Positions 9,731 through 17,433 of a DNA stretch of 64,000 nucleotides are shown piece by piece. The notes under the pieces were generated by a model. That model worked only from the letters and a program-made list of their open reading frames with translations, was not told where the DNA came from and ran no database searches. This DNA is from DATHZQ01 sp963823505 (GTDB taxonomy: Bacteria; Actinomycetota; Acidimicrobiia; Spongiisociales; UBA5794): positions 310,001 to 374,000 of the forward strand of contig CAWGLY010000008.1 in the NCBI GenBank assembly GCA_963823505.1, written 5' to 3'. Each line of letters begins with the position of its first letter. Positions within the stretch are counted from its first letter, which is position 1. The position numbers and the translations under genes are program-made.

Positions 9731-11050
9731 CTATGCCGCCGATGCGGCGGCGACTCGCTCGAACGCTTGGGCGAAGTCGGCCTTGATGTCGTCGATGTGC
9801 TCGATACCCACCGACACTCGCACCAGGTCGGCTTTGACTCCCGCCGACGCCTGCTCCTCGGCGTTGAGCTGCTGGTGGGTCGTGGATGCGGGATGAATCA
9901 CCAGCGTCTTGGCGTCACCGACGTTGGCCAGGTGGCTCGCCAGCTCGACCGAATCGATGAATCCCCGTGCCGCCTCGTACCCGCCGGCAACTCCGAAGGA
10001 CAGCACGGCGCCGAACCCGTTGCGCAGGTACCGCTTCGCCGTTTCGTGCGACGGATGGGAGGCCAGCCCGGGGTAGTTGACCCATGTCACCTGCGGGTGG
10101 GCTTCCAACCACGTTGCGAGATCGAGGGCGTTGTCGACGTGTCGCTGCACCCGCAGCGACAGTGTCTCCAGGCCCTGCAGGAACAGGAAGCTGTTGAAGG
10201 GCGATTGTGCCGCTCCGAAGTCGCGCAGCCCCTCGACTCGGGCGCGGATGGCAAAGGCGATGTTCCCAAATGGCCCGTCAGGCCCGAACACCTCGCCGAA
10301 GTTCAGCCCGTGGTAGCCGGGAGCCGGGTCGTTGAACAGCGGGAACTTGTCGGACCGCCAGTCGAAGTTGCCCGAATCGACGATCACACCGCCGATGGAC
10401 GTGCCGTGGCCGCCTATCCACTTCGTCGCCGATGCGACGACGATGTCTGCGCCGTGTTCGATGGGCCGCACCAGGTATCCGGCGGCACCGAAGGTGTTGT
10501 CCACGATGAGTGGGATGCCGTTGTCGTGAGCGACAGCAGCAATGGCGGCAAGATCGGGCACGTTGTATTGGGGGTTGCCGATCGACTCGAGGTACACCGC
10601 CTTGGTGTTCTCGTCGATGGCGGCGGCGATGTCGTCCGGGTCGTCGCCGTCGACGAACTTCACGTCGATCCCGAGCCGCGGGAATGCCACCTTGAACTGG
10701 TTGTACGTCCCGCCGTAGAGATAGCTGGTGGAGACGATGTTGTCACCCGCTTGTGCAAGGGTCACGACGGTGAGGAGCTGCGCGGACTGCCCCGAGGACG
10801 TCCCCACTGCGGCGACACCGCCTTCCAAAGCAGCGATCCGCTTCTCGAAGACGTCGGTGGTGGGGTTCATGATGCGGGTGTAGATGTTCCCGAATTGCTG
10901 CAGGCCAAAGAGGCTGGCCGCATGGTCGGCGTCGTCGAACACGTACGACGTGGTCTGGTAGATCGGCACGGCCCGCGCGTTTGTCGCCGGGTCGGGCTCC
11001 TGTCCCGCATGGAGCTGGAGTGTCTCGAAGTGGTACTTCTTGTCGGTCAC
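9731..11050 (-). CDS. metY: O-acetylhomoserine sulfhydrylase (O-acetylhomoserine aminocarboxypropyltransferase)
   Basis: This 439-residue PLP enzyme of the Cys/Met-metabolism family makes homocysteine from O-acetylhomoserine and sulfide. Seen in order: 'FETLQLHAGQEPDPATNAR' at the N-terminus, 'SSGQSAQLLTVVTLAQAGDN' (PLP phosphate contacts), 'LIVDNTFGAAGYLVRP' and the PLP-Lys motif 'VASATKWIGGHGTSIGG'. Length fits MetY (about 430), longer than MetB/MetZ. The GTG at 11050 was chosen over an earlier start because GAGGAG lies about 6 bases upstream. A SAM-I riboswitch and intrinsic terminator precede it, so high S-adenosylmethionine should switch it off. Its partner metX lies 3.4 kb away on the other strand. 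Confidence 0.95.
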   Translation of the reverse strand: MTDKKYHFETLQLHAGQEPDPATNARAVPIYQTTSYVFDDADHAASLFGLQQFGNIYTRIMNPTTDVFEKRIAALEGGVAAVGTSSGQSAQLLTVVTLAQAGDNIVSTSYLYGGTYNQFKVAFPRLGIDVKFVDGDDPDDIAAAIDENTKAVYLESIGNPQYNVPDLAAIAAVAHDNGIPLIVDNTFGAAGYLVRPIEHGADIVVASATKWIGGHGTSIGGVIVDSGNFDWRSDKFPLFNDPAPGYHGLNFGEVFGPDGPFGNIAFAIRARVEGLRDFGAAQSPFNSFLFLQGLETLSLRVQRHVDNALDLATWLEAHPQVTWVNYPGLASHPSHETAKRYLRNGFGAVLSFGVAGGYEAARGFIDSVELASHLANVGDAKTLVIHPASTTHQQLNAEEQASAGVKADLVRVSVGIEHIDDIKADFAQAFERVAAASAA

Positions 11051-11106
11051 GGGGTTTCTCCTCGTCGTCGTTGGGGGCAACGGCGGCGGCGCCGAGGGGT
11101 CGTCTC

Positions 11107-11148
11107 AAAAAGGAAGAGCCGCCCCCCGGTCGATGGGAGAGGCGGCTG
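11107..11148 (-). terminator. Intrinsic terminator of the SAM riboswitch
   Basis: Read on the minus strand, AGCCGCC pairs with GGCGGCT across a loop, followed by CTTCCTTTTT. It lies between the SAM-I aptamer and the metY start, the expected place for the expression-platform terminator that forms when SAM is bound. Confidence 0.85.
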
Positions 11149-11171
11149 AACGGGGATCGCAATCCCACACT

Positions 11172-11282
11172 CCATCTGTCTCTCCGGCCAACGCCGGGAG
11201 CAGGATTTGGCACCGTTCCCTCGCCGGGATGGTTGCCAAGGCTTCACAGGGCCTGTTCCCTCCACCTTTCTCGATGATCTGG
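11172..11282 (-). ncRNA. SAM-I riboswitch (S-box) controlling metY
   Basis: On the minus strand the conserved SAM-I core can be read in order: GAGAAAGGTGGAGGGAAC, then GGCCCTGTGAAGCC, then GGCAACC in the next arm, and finally GGTGCCAAATCCTGC. These are the hallmark strings of the S-box aptamer that binds S-adenosylmethionine. A terminator follows immediately and then metY. Outer borders are approximate because the P1 stem was judged by eye. Confidence 0.93.
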
Positions 11283-11366
11283 TGTCGTGGTGTCTTCAGT
11301 CAGACACGGACGGTGCGATTCCTCCTTGCACGTGAGTGATGAGTTGTACCAGACGGGCACGCGGTG

Positions 11367-11837
11367 TCAACCCCCTGCGGGTTCTTCGCCTGCCCTGGCA
11401 ACGATGAAGTCGAAGTGGTCGCGGCTCACCGGCTGAACCGAGAGCCGGGAGCGGTTGAGCAGCACCATGTCGGCCAGCTCCGGGTATTCCTTCAGCTCCG
11501 GAAGCCCGACGAGTCTCGGCAGCTTCTCCACGAACGAGATGTCGACCATCACCCACCGGGGATCGTCAGGGTCCGATTTCGGGTCGAAGTGACCGTCGTC
11601 GGGGTCGAACTGGGTGTGATCCGGGTAGGCCTCGCGCACGACTTCGGCGATCCCGACCACCCCCGGCGGCTTGGCGTTCGAGTGGTAGAACAGGACGCGA
11701 TCGCCGACCGTCATCTCGTCCCGCATCAGGTTGCGGGCCTGGTAGCTGCGGACACCGTCCCAGTGGGTGCTGCCGTCCCTTTCCAGATCGTCGATCGAAT
11801 AGTTGCCGGGCTCGGATTTCATCAACCAGTAGTGCAT
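11367..11837 (-). CDS. EVE domain protein
   Basis: The 156-residue product is a stand-alone EVE domain, a PUA-like fold thought to bind modified nucleic-acid bases. The characteristic start 'MHYWLMKSEPGNYSIDDL' is present, followed by 'WDGVRSYQARNLMRD' and 'GDRVLFYHSNAKPPGVVGIA', which lines the aromatic pocket in the family. The length equals that of typical single-domain EVE proteins. The ATG at 11837 coincides exactly with the conserved family start. It lies downstream of the riboswitch leader on the opposite side from metY and shows no operon partner. Confidence 0.92.
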   Translation of the reverse strand: MHYWLMKSEPGNYSIDDLERDGSTHWDGVRSYQARNLMRDEMTVGDRVLFYHSNAKPPGVVGIAEVVREAYPDHTQFDPDDGHFDPKSDPDDPRWVMVDISFVEKLPRLVGLPELKEYPELADMVLLNRSRLSVQPVSRDHFDFIVARAGEEPAGG

Positions 11838-12207
11838 GGCCGTAGTGGTAGCAGATTGCGGAGCGCGCAACGACAAGCCGGTGTTGGCGCAGCTCACGGT
11901 GGAGGGGTCCGATGCCGTCGACGTCTGCCGGATATCGTCGAGCGAGTGTCGCCTTCCGCGCTGCACAATGGTCCGACGACGCCCTGCAATCTGCTGCGGG
12001 TTGGAGGAGTACGCCGGCTTCTCGTGTTGATCGAAGGCTTCCACTTCGGCCTGAGGGCGCCGCCAGAACCGCAACCATTGGCGCGTCGGGGGCACGTCAA
12101 AACCGGATGTCGAGTCGAGCTGCTCGCGTATCGGCCGAGGCGAGCGACGCTGGGGGCACCGCTATCATCCAGGCCTGAGAATCCACAAGCCGCAGGAGCG
12201 CGGCAGG
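11838..12207 (+). other. 370-bp stretch without a convincing gene
   Basis: Both strands carry short open frames here, but none has a recognisable family, a ribosome site and a sensible start together. A TATCAT hexamer near 12169 could be a -10 box for the following gene. Confidence 0.4.
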
Positions 12208-12648
12208 ATGCTCCCAATCACTGGAGGAGATGTGGCGAAGAAGTCGAGCAGCGAACGGCGGCAGGAGCGGCAGATGAAGCCGCATGCCGCCAGGTCGGCC
12301 ACGCGAGGTCTGTTTTCCGAGGAAGCTCCGGTGATCACCGTCACCCCCAGCCGCCTGGCGACGATCCCGAAATACCTCGTCACGTTCGGTATGTACGAAT
12401 TGTGGAGAAGGCGCAACACTGCAGTTGTTACCGACCAGCGCATCCTGTTGGGCAGTGGCATCTTCCGGCGCACGGAGAAGTCGATCCCGCTTCGAAATGT
12501 CATGGACGTCGTCTTCACGCGCCGAGGGATCAACGCCTACGCTGAAGTTGCGGTTCAAGATCGCGGCAAGAGCAGCGTGAGGCAGGTCGGTCCCTTGTCG
12601 GGGCTGAAGGCCAGGCGGCTCGTGACCGAAATCCTCCGCAGGACCTGA
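12208..12648 (+). CDS. PH-domain (bPH2/DUF304-like) protein
   Basis: The 146-residue product has a bacterial PH-like domain in its C-terminal two thirds. 'TVTPSRLATIPKYLVTFGMYELWRR' is followed by 'TAVVTDQRILLGSGIFRRTEKSIPLRNVMDV', the usual 'vTnqRii...gl..r....ipl..I.dv' pattern of the bPH2 family. No clear transmembrane pair is present, unlike many relatives. Two starts are possible: ATG 12208 with CAGGAG upstream, or GTG 12232 directly after GGAGGAG, giving 'VAKKSSSERRQ'. The longer form is listed. The role is unknown, probably membrane-surface binding. Confidence 0.75.
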   Translation: MLPITGGDVAKKSSSERRQERQMKPHAARSATRGLFSEEAPVITVTPSRLATIPKYLVTFGMYELWRRRNTAVVTDQRILLGSGIFRRTEKSIPLRNVMDVVFTRRGINAYAEVAVQDRGKSSVRQVGPLSGLKARRLVTEILRRT

Positions 12649-12654
12649 GCCCGC

Positions 12655-12960
12655 CTCTGCGCGGTGGTGTCTGCGGACGGATGAATCCGGCCTGCGATCC
12701 CAGATGCTTCGAGCCTGCCGGCCACGTTCACGGCATGACCCCACAAGTCGTATGCGGACTTCTTCGTGCCGATGACACCGGCGACGACCGGACCGGTGTG
12801 GATACCGGATTCGCAGGTCCCAGTCGACCGATCGTTCGGCCCGGATCGCAGCCGTGGCTTCGATCATGTCGAGTGCCAGGGACGACGGCGAACCGAAATA
12901 CCCGTCGCTCCACCGTCGATGCGCCATGATGTGCGTCACCAGCCGTACTACGACCTGTGA
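12655..12960 (-). pseudogene. Remnant of a class III adenylate/guanylate cyclase domain
   Basis: On the minus strand, 'ALDMIEATAAIRAER' runs into 'LRI'; then, one base out of frame, comes 'IHTGPVVAGVIGTKKSAYD' and 'LWGHAVNVAGRLEASGIAG', the conserved core of class III nucleotide cyclases. One extra C near 12789 (ATCCGG where ATCGG is expected) breaks the frame. Only about 100 residues of the catalytic domain remain and no start or N-terminal half is visible, because a holin-like gene begins at 12968 on the other strand. It is best read as a decayed fragment. Confidence 0.75.
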
Positions 12961-12967
12961 GGACCTC

Positions 12968-13351
12968 ATGATCCGCCTTCTCCTGCGCATCGTCATCTCG
13001 TTGCTCGGCAATGCACTCGGGCTCTGGGTCGCGTCGCTCATCCTCGACGACATGAGCCTGAGCGCCTCGGGATTCGTGATCGCTGTGGTGATCTTCACCG
13101 TGCTCACCGCCGTGCTGCAGCCGCTGATCACCAAGATGGCCCTGCAGAACGCTCCGGCGTTGCAGGGCAGCAGCGCACTCGTCACGACGTTCCTGTCGCT
13201 GGTGATCACCGCGCTGGTGACCGACGGTCTCTCGATCGACGGAGTGAGCACGTGGATCTTCGCCACCGTCATCGTGTGGTTCTTCACGATCATCGCGGCG
13301 TGGCTCCTGCCGCTGGTTCTGCTCAAGAAAGCCCGCGACAACAACGAGTGA
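12968..13351 (+). CDS. Phage-holin-family (PF04020-like) small membrane protein
   Basis: The 127-residue protein has four predicted membrane helices. It matches the 'phage holin family' membrane proteins common in actinobacteria, which despite the name are chromosomal and of unknown role: the N-terminal 'IRLLLRIVISLLGNALGLWVA' is followed by a loop 'LILDDMSLSASGF' and 'FTVLTAVLQPLITKMA'. The ATG at 12968 follows GAGGA. The stop TGA 13349-13351 abuts the convergent gene with no gap. No phage genes surround it, so a lysis role is unlikely. Confidence 0.75.
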   Translation: MIRLLLRIVISLLGNALGLWVASLILDDMSLSASGFVIAVVIFTVLTAVLQPLITKMALQNAPALQGSSALVTTFLSLVITALVTDGLSIDGVSTWIFATVIVWFFTIIAAWLLPLVLLKKARDNNE

Positions 13352-13893
13352 TCAGCGCTCCCAGAGGGCGTACCGGCCTCGGGCATCGCGCCAGATCAAC
13401 GTCGCCCCTGCTCTTGTGAGTTCGCCCGCGTCGCCGCCTGCACCGACGCGGGCGAACACGAACGGCGAGGCGCCGACGACAGTGTCTTCCACCACGGTGA
13501 ACTCCGTGTGGGGGAGGTGGAACTGGTACAGCATCATTCGGCCGGTCGAGTTGCCAGTTGCCGGAAGCGCGAAGTCGACACCGGCGCCGTCGACGAGACC
13601 ACGGATCTCCTCGACCGCACTGAGATCACCCGAGTCGTCGCACGTGCGGTCGACGATCGTCGCCGTGCGCGTACACCCGACGCCGACGAGGAGACCGACG
13701 GCCGCGAGCGCGATCGGAGCGACGCGCCGTCGACACGCACCGATCGAGACCGCTGCGAGCGCGACCTCAACACCAGCCCGATCACCGAGACCGCACCGGC
13801 GACGGATGCCAGTCGCTCCAACGGGACAACCTGCTTCGCCCGGAAGGCGCGATACTCGGCTTCCGTCGTCACGGGAAGAGGTGCTCCGAACAC
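13352..13893 (-). pseudogene. Small two-helix membrane protein of unknown function, frame interrupted
   Basis: A frame starting at GTG 13893 (GGAG about 6 bases upstream) reads 'VFGAPLPVTTEAEYRAFRAKQ...' into a hydrophobic helix 'LASVAGAVSVIGLVL' and then loses coding character near 13767. Adding one base there joins it to a second frame, 'VALAAVSIGA...APIALAAVGLLVGVGC', and a soluble domain of about 110 residues ending 'WRDARGRYALWER'. The two halves together would make a two-helix anchor with an external domain of about 180 residues in all. Family unknown. It may be a true frameshift or a base-calling error. Confidence 0.5.
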
Positions 13894-14436
13894 GGTCGCT
13901 CCAGGTGTCTGCAGCCTTCCTGCAGAGGCTACGCCTCCGTTGGGCCTGCTGCCGGTGCACGCGCAGGAATAGTCGACGATGGTGCCTTGGCACGTCGCCA
14001 GCCTTCGCGAAGTCTCGATCGACGAGCGTTCGTGAAGTTCTCTCGCCCAGCCGTTCCACGTTGTAGACCAGCCGTGACCGCCGACCTATTCATCAGCGGA
14101 GGCGCACCCCGTACGGCTGATTGGTCCGCCACGGCCAGGGCAAAGGGCACAATCCACGTCGGGACGGTTTCCGCGCCGTTCGATGAGTTCGCCCTGTGTC
14201 GACTCGGATCGCCGACACGTGGCATCCTCGATCGCCGCACCCGGGATTCTCTCGCCGTCGAATCGAACGAACGGCTGCGAGGAGCGGCGTTGCTCGCTGA
14301 CCTCGATGGCAAGGTCCCTATCGATCGTGTCGTGGAGTTCCCAGGGTAGGCACGGTGACACGCCGGCCACGGCCCGGGCGGAGCGTCCCCGTCAAGGGTC
14401 TTGCACGCCTAGGGTTCCCGGCCAGGAGGCAGGACC
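13894..14436 (+). other. Region without a recognised gene; possible small ORF 14074-14349
   Basis: No known family is seen on either strand. The best candidate is a 91-residue frame from GTG 14074 to 14349, 'VTADLFISGGAPRTADW...', with moderately GC-rich third positions but no clear ribosome site. An AGGAGG at the right edge serves metX. Confidence 0.3.
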
Positions 14437-15603
14437 GTGAGCGTCGGCGCCGTGGCAACCCAATTCTTCACGTTCGGCAGCGCTGCCGATCCGTTCCGCC
14501 TGCAATGCGGCAGCACCCTCGATGAGGTGACCCTCGCCTACGAGGCCTACGGCGAGCTGAACGCCGACCGCTCCAACGCCGTGCTCGTGTTCCATGCGCT
14601 GACCGGCAGTCAGCATGCGGCGGGCCACAATCCAGCGGTCCCCGGAACGGGCGACCGCTGGACCGTAGACGTCCACGAGGGGTGGTGGGACGGGTTCATC
14701 GGGCCCGGCAAGGCGATCGACACCGACCGCTTCTTCGTGCTGTGCGCCAACTACCTCGGCGGCTGTTACGGCTCCACCGGCCCGGCATCGCTCAACCCGG
14801 CGACGGGGAAGCCCTACGGAGGGTCGTTCCCCAACGTCTGTTTTGCCGACATGGTCGACGCCCACCTGCCGCTTCTCGAGCATCTCGGCATCGACAAGCT
14901 CCATGCGGTCGTGGGCGGGTCGACGGGCGGAGTCATGGTGCTTTCGTTTGCCACGCGCTATCCCGACAAGGTGGATGTGGTGGTTCCGGTGGCCACCGGA
15001 GTCAAGGCCACTGCGTTGCAGCTCATCCACAACTTCGAGCAGATCAACGCGATCGAGAACGACCCCAACTTCGAAGCCGGCGACTACTACGACGGCGAGC
15101 CGCCCAACCAGGGTCTCGGTCTGGCGCGGATGATTCAACACAAGACGTTCGTCTCGTTGCGAGCGTTGCGGGATCGGGCCCGCGAGGAAATCCTCGACCA
15201 CTCGATCGGGCCTGGGACCTACCGCCTCAACCATGTGCTCGAGTCGTACATGTGGCATCAAGGGCAGAAGTTCGTGACGCGGTTCGATGCCAACAGCTAC
15301 CTACGAATCCTGCACGCCTGGCAGACCTTCGACCTGGTGGAAGAGGCCGGTCTGGAGGACATCACGGAGCTGTTCACCCGCTGCAAGCACCAGCGCTACA
15401 TGGTGTTCTCGATCGACTCCGATGTGTGTTTCTACCCCGACGAGCAACACCAGATGGTCCAGTACCTCGACATGGCCGACGTGCCCTACAGGTGGATCAC
15501 AGTCCATTCCGACAAAGGACACGACTCCTTCCTCGTCGAGCCGGAGCTCTTCTCACCGCATCTCGTCGACACCCTGAACCTCGGTGGTAGCGGGCCGGGC
15601 TGA
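14437..15603 (+). CDS. metX: Homoserine O-acetyltransferase
   Basis: This 388-residue alpha/beta-hydrolase acetylates homoserine with acetyl-CoA, giving the substrate of MetY. Visible family features are 'VTLAYEAYGELNADRSNAVL' near residue 30, 'VLCANYLGGCYGSTGP' near residue 102, the nucleophile motif 'VVGGSTGGVMVL' with Ser162, and the late Asp329 in 'IDSDVCFYPDEQ' and His362 in 'DKGHDSFL', completing the triad. The nucleophile elbow has Thr where GGSMGG is usual. The GTG at 14437 follows AGGAGG. No SAM riboswitch is visible here, unlike metY. murI follows 23 bp downstream. Confidence 0.95.
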   Translation: MSVGAVATQFFTFGSAADPFRLQCGSTLDEVTLAYEAYGELNADRSNAVLVFHALTGSQHAAGHNPAVPGTGDRWTVDVHEGWWDGFIGPGKAIDTDRFFVLCANYLGGCYGSTGPASLNPATGKPYGGSFPNVCFADMVDAHLPLLEHLGIDKLHAVVGGSTGGVMVLSFATRYPDKVDVVVPVATGVKATALQLIHNFEQINAIENDPNFEAGDYYDGEPPNQGLGLARMIQHKTFVSLRALRDRAREEILDHSIGPGTYRLNHVLESYMWHQGQKFVTRFDANSYLRILHAWQTFDLVEEAGLEDITELFTRCKHQRYMVFSIDSDVCFYPDEQHQMVQYLDMADVPYRWITVHSDKGHDSFLVEPELFSPHLVDTLNLGGSGPG

Positions 15604-15626
15604 CCGTCGGCGGTAACCTCCGGCCC

Positions 15627-16427
15627 ATGAGCGACCCGCGTCCTGTCGGCGTGTTCGATTCCGGGGTCGGTGGCCTCTCGATCCTCGCAGAGATCCACCG
15701 CCAGGCCCCCGGCGAGCCCATCGTCTATGTGGCCGACCAGGCGTGGGCGCCGTACGGCGAGCGGTCGCTCGACGAGGTGCGAGCCCGGTCGTTCGCCGTG
15801 GTCGACCACCTACTCGATCGCGAGGCCAAGGCCATCGTGGTGGCGTGCAACACGGCGTCGGCGGCAGCCCTCCATGCGTTGCGCGAGGCCTTCCCTGCGG
15901 TGCCGTTCGTCGGGATGGAGCCGGCGGTCAAGCCGGCGGCGGAGCAGAGCGATCGTGGTGCCGTCGGCGTCCTGGCGACCAAGGCGACCTTCCAAGGCGA
16001 GCTGTACGCATCCGTCGTCGATCGGCACGCCAACGGCGTGCGCGTCGTCCAGCGTGCCGGCTCGGGCTTGGTGGAAATGATCGAATCCGGCCAACTGGCG
16101 GGTGCCGAGCTCGATGGGCTCCTGCGGGGCCATCTGACGCCGATGCTCGACGAGGGCATCGACACCCTCGTGCTGGGCTGCACCCACTACCCGTTCATCG
16201 CCGATGCGATTCGTGGCGTGCTCGGCGACCATGTGCGGCTCGTCGACCCGGCGCCTGCCGTCGCTCGGCAGGTGGTGCGAGTACTGGAGCACAACGGGTC
16301 CGCCGCCGCACGGATGCCGGAGCGAGGGTCGACGGTGTACCTGACGACAGACGATCCTGACCGGCTCGAGACCCAGGTGTTTCGCCTGCTGGGCCTCGCA
16401 GTCTCAGCCGCGCACGTCGCTGTCTGA
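15627..16427 (+). CDS. murI: Glutamate racemase
   Basis: The 266-residue enzyme converts L- to D-glutamate for peptidoglycan. Diagnostic residues are 'GVFDSGVGGLSIL' with Asp11, 'VVACNTASAAAL' with catalytic Cys74 and 'LGCTHYPFI' with the second catalytic Cys185 and His187. Length fits (about 265). No Shine-Dalgarno sequence precedes the ATG; TAACCT at 15614-15619 lies 7 bases upstream, suggesting a leaderless start, though co-transcription with metX is also possible. The 3' end overlaps the convergent LLM gene by 24 bases. Confidence 0.95.
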   Translation: MSDPRPVGVFDSGVGGLSILAEIHRQAPGEPIVYVADQAWAPYGERSLDEVRARSFAVVDHLLDREAKAIVVACNTASAAALHALREAFPAVPFVGMEPAVKPAAEQSDRGAVGVLATKATFQGELYASVVDRHANGVRVVQRAGSGLVEMIESGQLAGAELDGLLRGHLTPMLDEGIDTLVLGCTHYPFIADAIRGVLGDHVRLVDPAPAVARQVVRVLEHNGSAAARMPERGSTVYLTTDDPDRLETQVFRLLGLAVSAAHVAV

Positions 16428-17384
16428 CGTCGCGGCATCCTCTGTGGCCGCCCGAACAGCGGGAACGACGGTGCCGAGGTAGGCGGTGAGCGCCTCCTCA
16501 TCGATTGGTGCCCGCAGCGCGACCTTGACACCCTGCGCCCCGGCGTCGATGTACTCGAGCACTCTGGCCGCGGCATCATCTGGCGTACCGAGCAGCGCAC
16601 CACCCATTACCCGTTCGGCGAGGTCTCCCCACTGCGCCGTCAATTCTTCGACGACCTGCTCCGCTTGGGCTGTGTCTGTGGAGAGGTGGAACATCACGTT
16701 GACGGTGCGCTCGATCTCCGCAGGATCGCGTCCTTCTACCTCACACCACTGATCGAGAACGCCGCTGAGCCTCCGGAACTCGTCCGGGGTCACGTACGGC
16801 GCATTCCAGCCGTCGGCGTAGCGGGCGGCAATCCGCAGCGTGCGCTGCTCGCCGACGCCGCCAACCCAGATCGGCATGTGCCCGCGTACCGGCTTCGGGA
16901 CGACCGAGGCATCGACGGTCGAGAAGAAGCGACCGGAATGGGTGGTGCGCTTCTCGGTCAGCAGGGCGCGGATCAGCGGTACGGCCTCTTCCAGCATGTC
17001 CATCCGCTCCCGAAGCGATGGGAACTCGTAGCCGTATGCCGTGGCTTCGAGCTCCGCCCAGCCCGATCCGAGCCCCAGCTCGAAGCGACCTCCGCTGATG
17101 TGATCCAGCGTGACGGCTGCCTTGGCCAGCAGTGCGGGGTTGCGATAGCCGACATAGAAGACCAGGCATCCGATGCGAGCTTGGGTGGTCTCTGCGGCGA
17201 GGGCGCCAAGTGTGGCCAGCGCCTCGAAGTGCGGCTGGGTTCCTCCCGCCGGCGGGACTTCGTACAAGTGGTCCCACACCGAGATCCAGTCGAGCCCAGC
17301 GGCGTCCAGACGGCGCCACAGTGCACGTAACTCGTTCATCGACATGTTCTGCTGCCCGACGTGGGCGCCGAGGGTGATCGGCAT
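16404..17384 (-). CDS. LLM-class F420-dependent oxidoreductase (TIGR03560-like)
   Basis: The 326-residue luciferase-like TIM barrel shows 'GLDWISVWDHLYEVPPAGG' near residue 30, 'IGCLVFYVGYRNPALLAKAAVTLDHISGGRFELGLG' split over residues 70-105, and 'MPIWVGGVGEQRTLRIAARYADGWN' near residue 170. These are typical of F420-dependent members often called TIGR03560. The substrate is unknown. The ATG at 17384 fits the family start. Its 3' end overlaps murI by 24 bases tail to tail, and a 49-bp gap separates it from the DUF5671 gene upstream on the same strand. Confidence 0.85.
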   Translation of the reverse strand: MPITLGAHVGQQNMSMNELRALWRRLDAAGLDWISVWDHLYEVPPAGGTQPHFEALATLGALAAETTQARIGCLVFYVGYRNPALLAKAAVTLDHISGGRFELGLGSGWAELEATAYGYEFPSLRERMDMLEEAVPLIRALLTEKRTTHSGRFFSTVDASVVPKPVRGHMPIWVGGVGEQRTLRIAARYADGWNAPYVTPDEFRRLSGVLDQWCEVEGRDPAEIERTVNVMFHLSTDTAQAEQVVEELTAQWGDLAERVMGGALLGTPDDAAARVLEYIDAGAQGVKVALRAPIDEEALTAYLGTVVPAVRAATEDAATSDSDVRG

Positions 17385-17433
17385 GGGGCCCGCCTTCCCG
17401 TCGTCGGCAGGACTCTAGGAGGCGGGCCCTCCG

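Noticed and set aside
12968..13351. A phage lysis holin indicating a prophage
   Set aside because: This membrane family is chromosomal in actinobacteria and no phage structural or lysis genes are nearby.
14350..14436. A SAM riboswitch upstream of metX
   Set aside because: None of the S-box core strings found before metY occurs here; only an AGGAGG ribosome site is seen.
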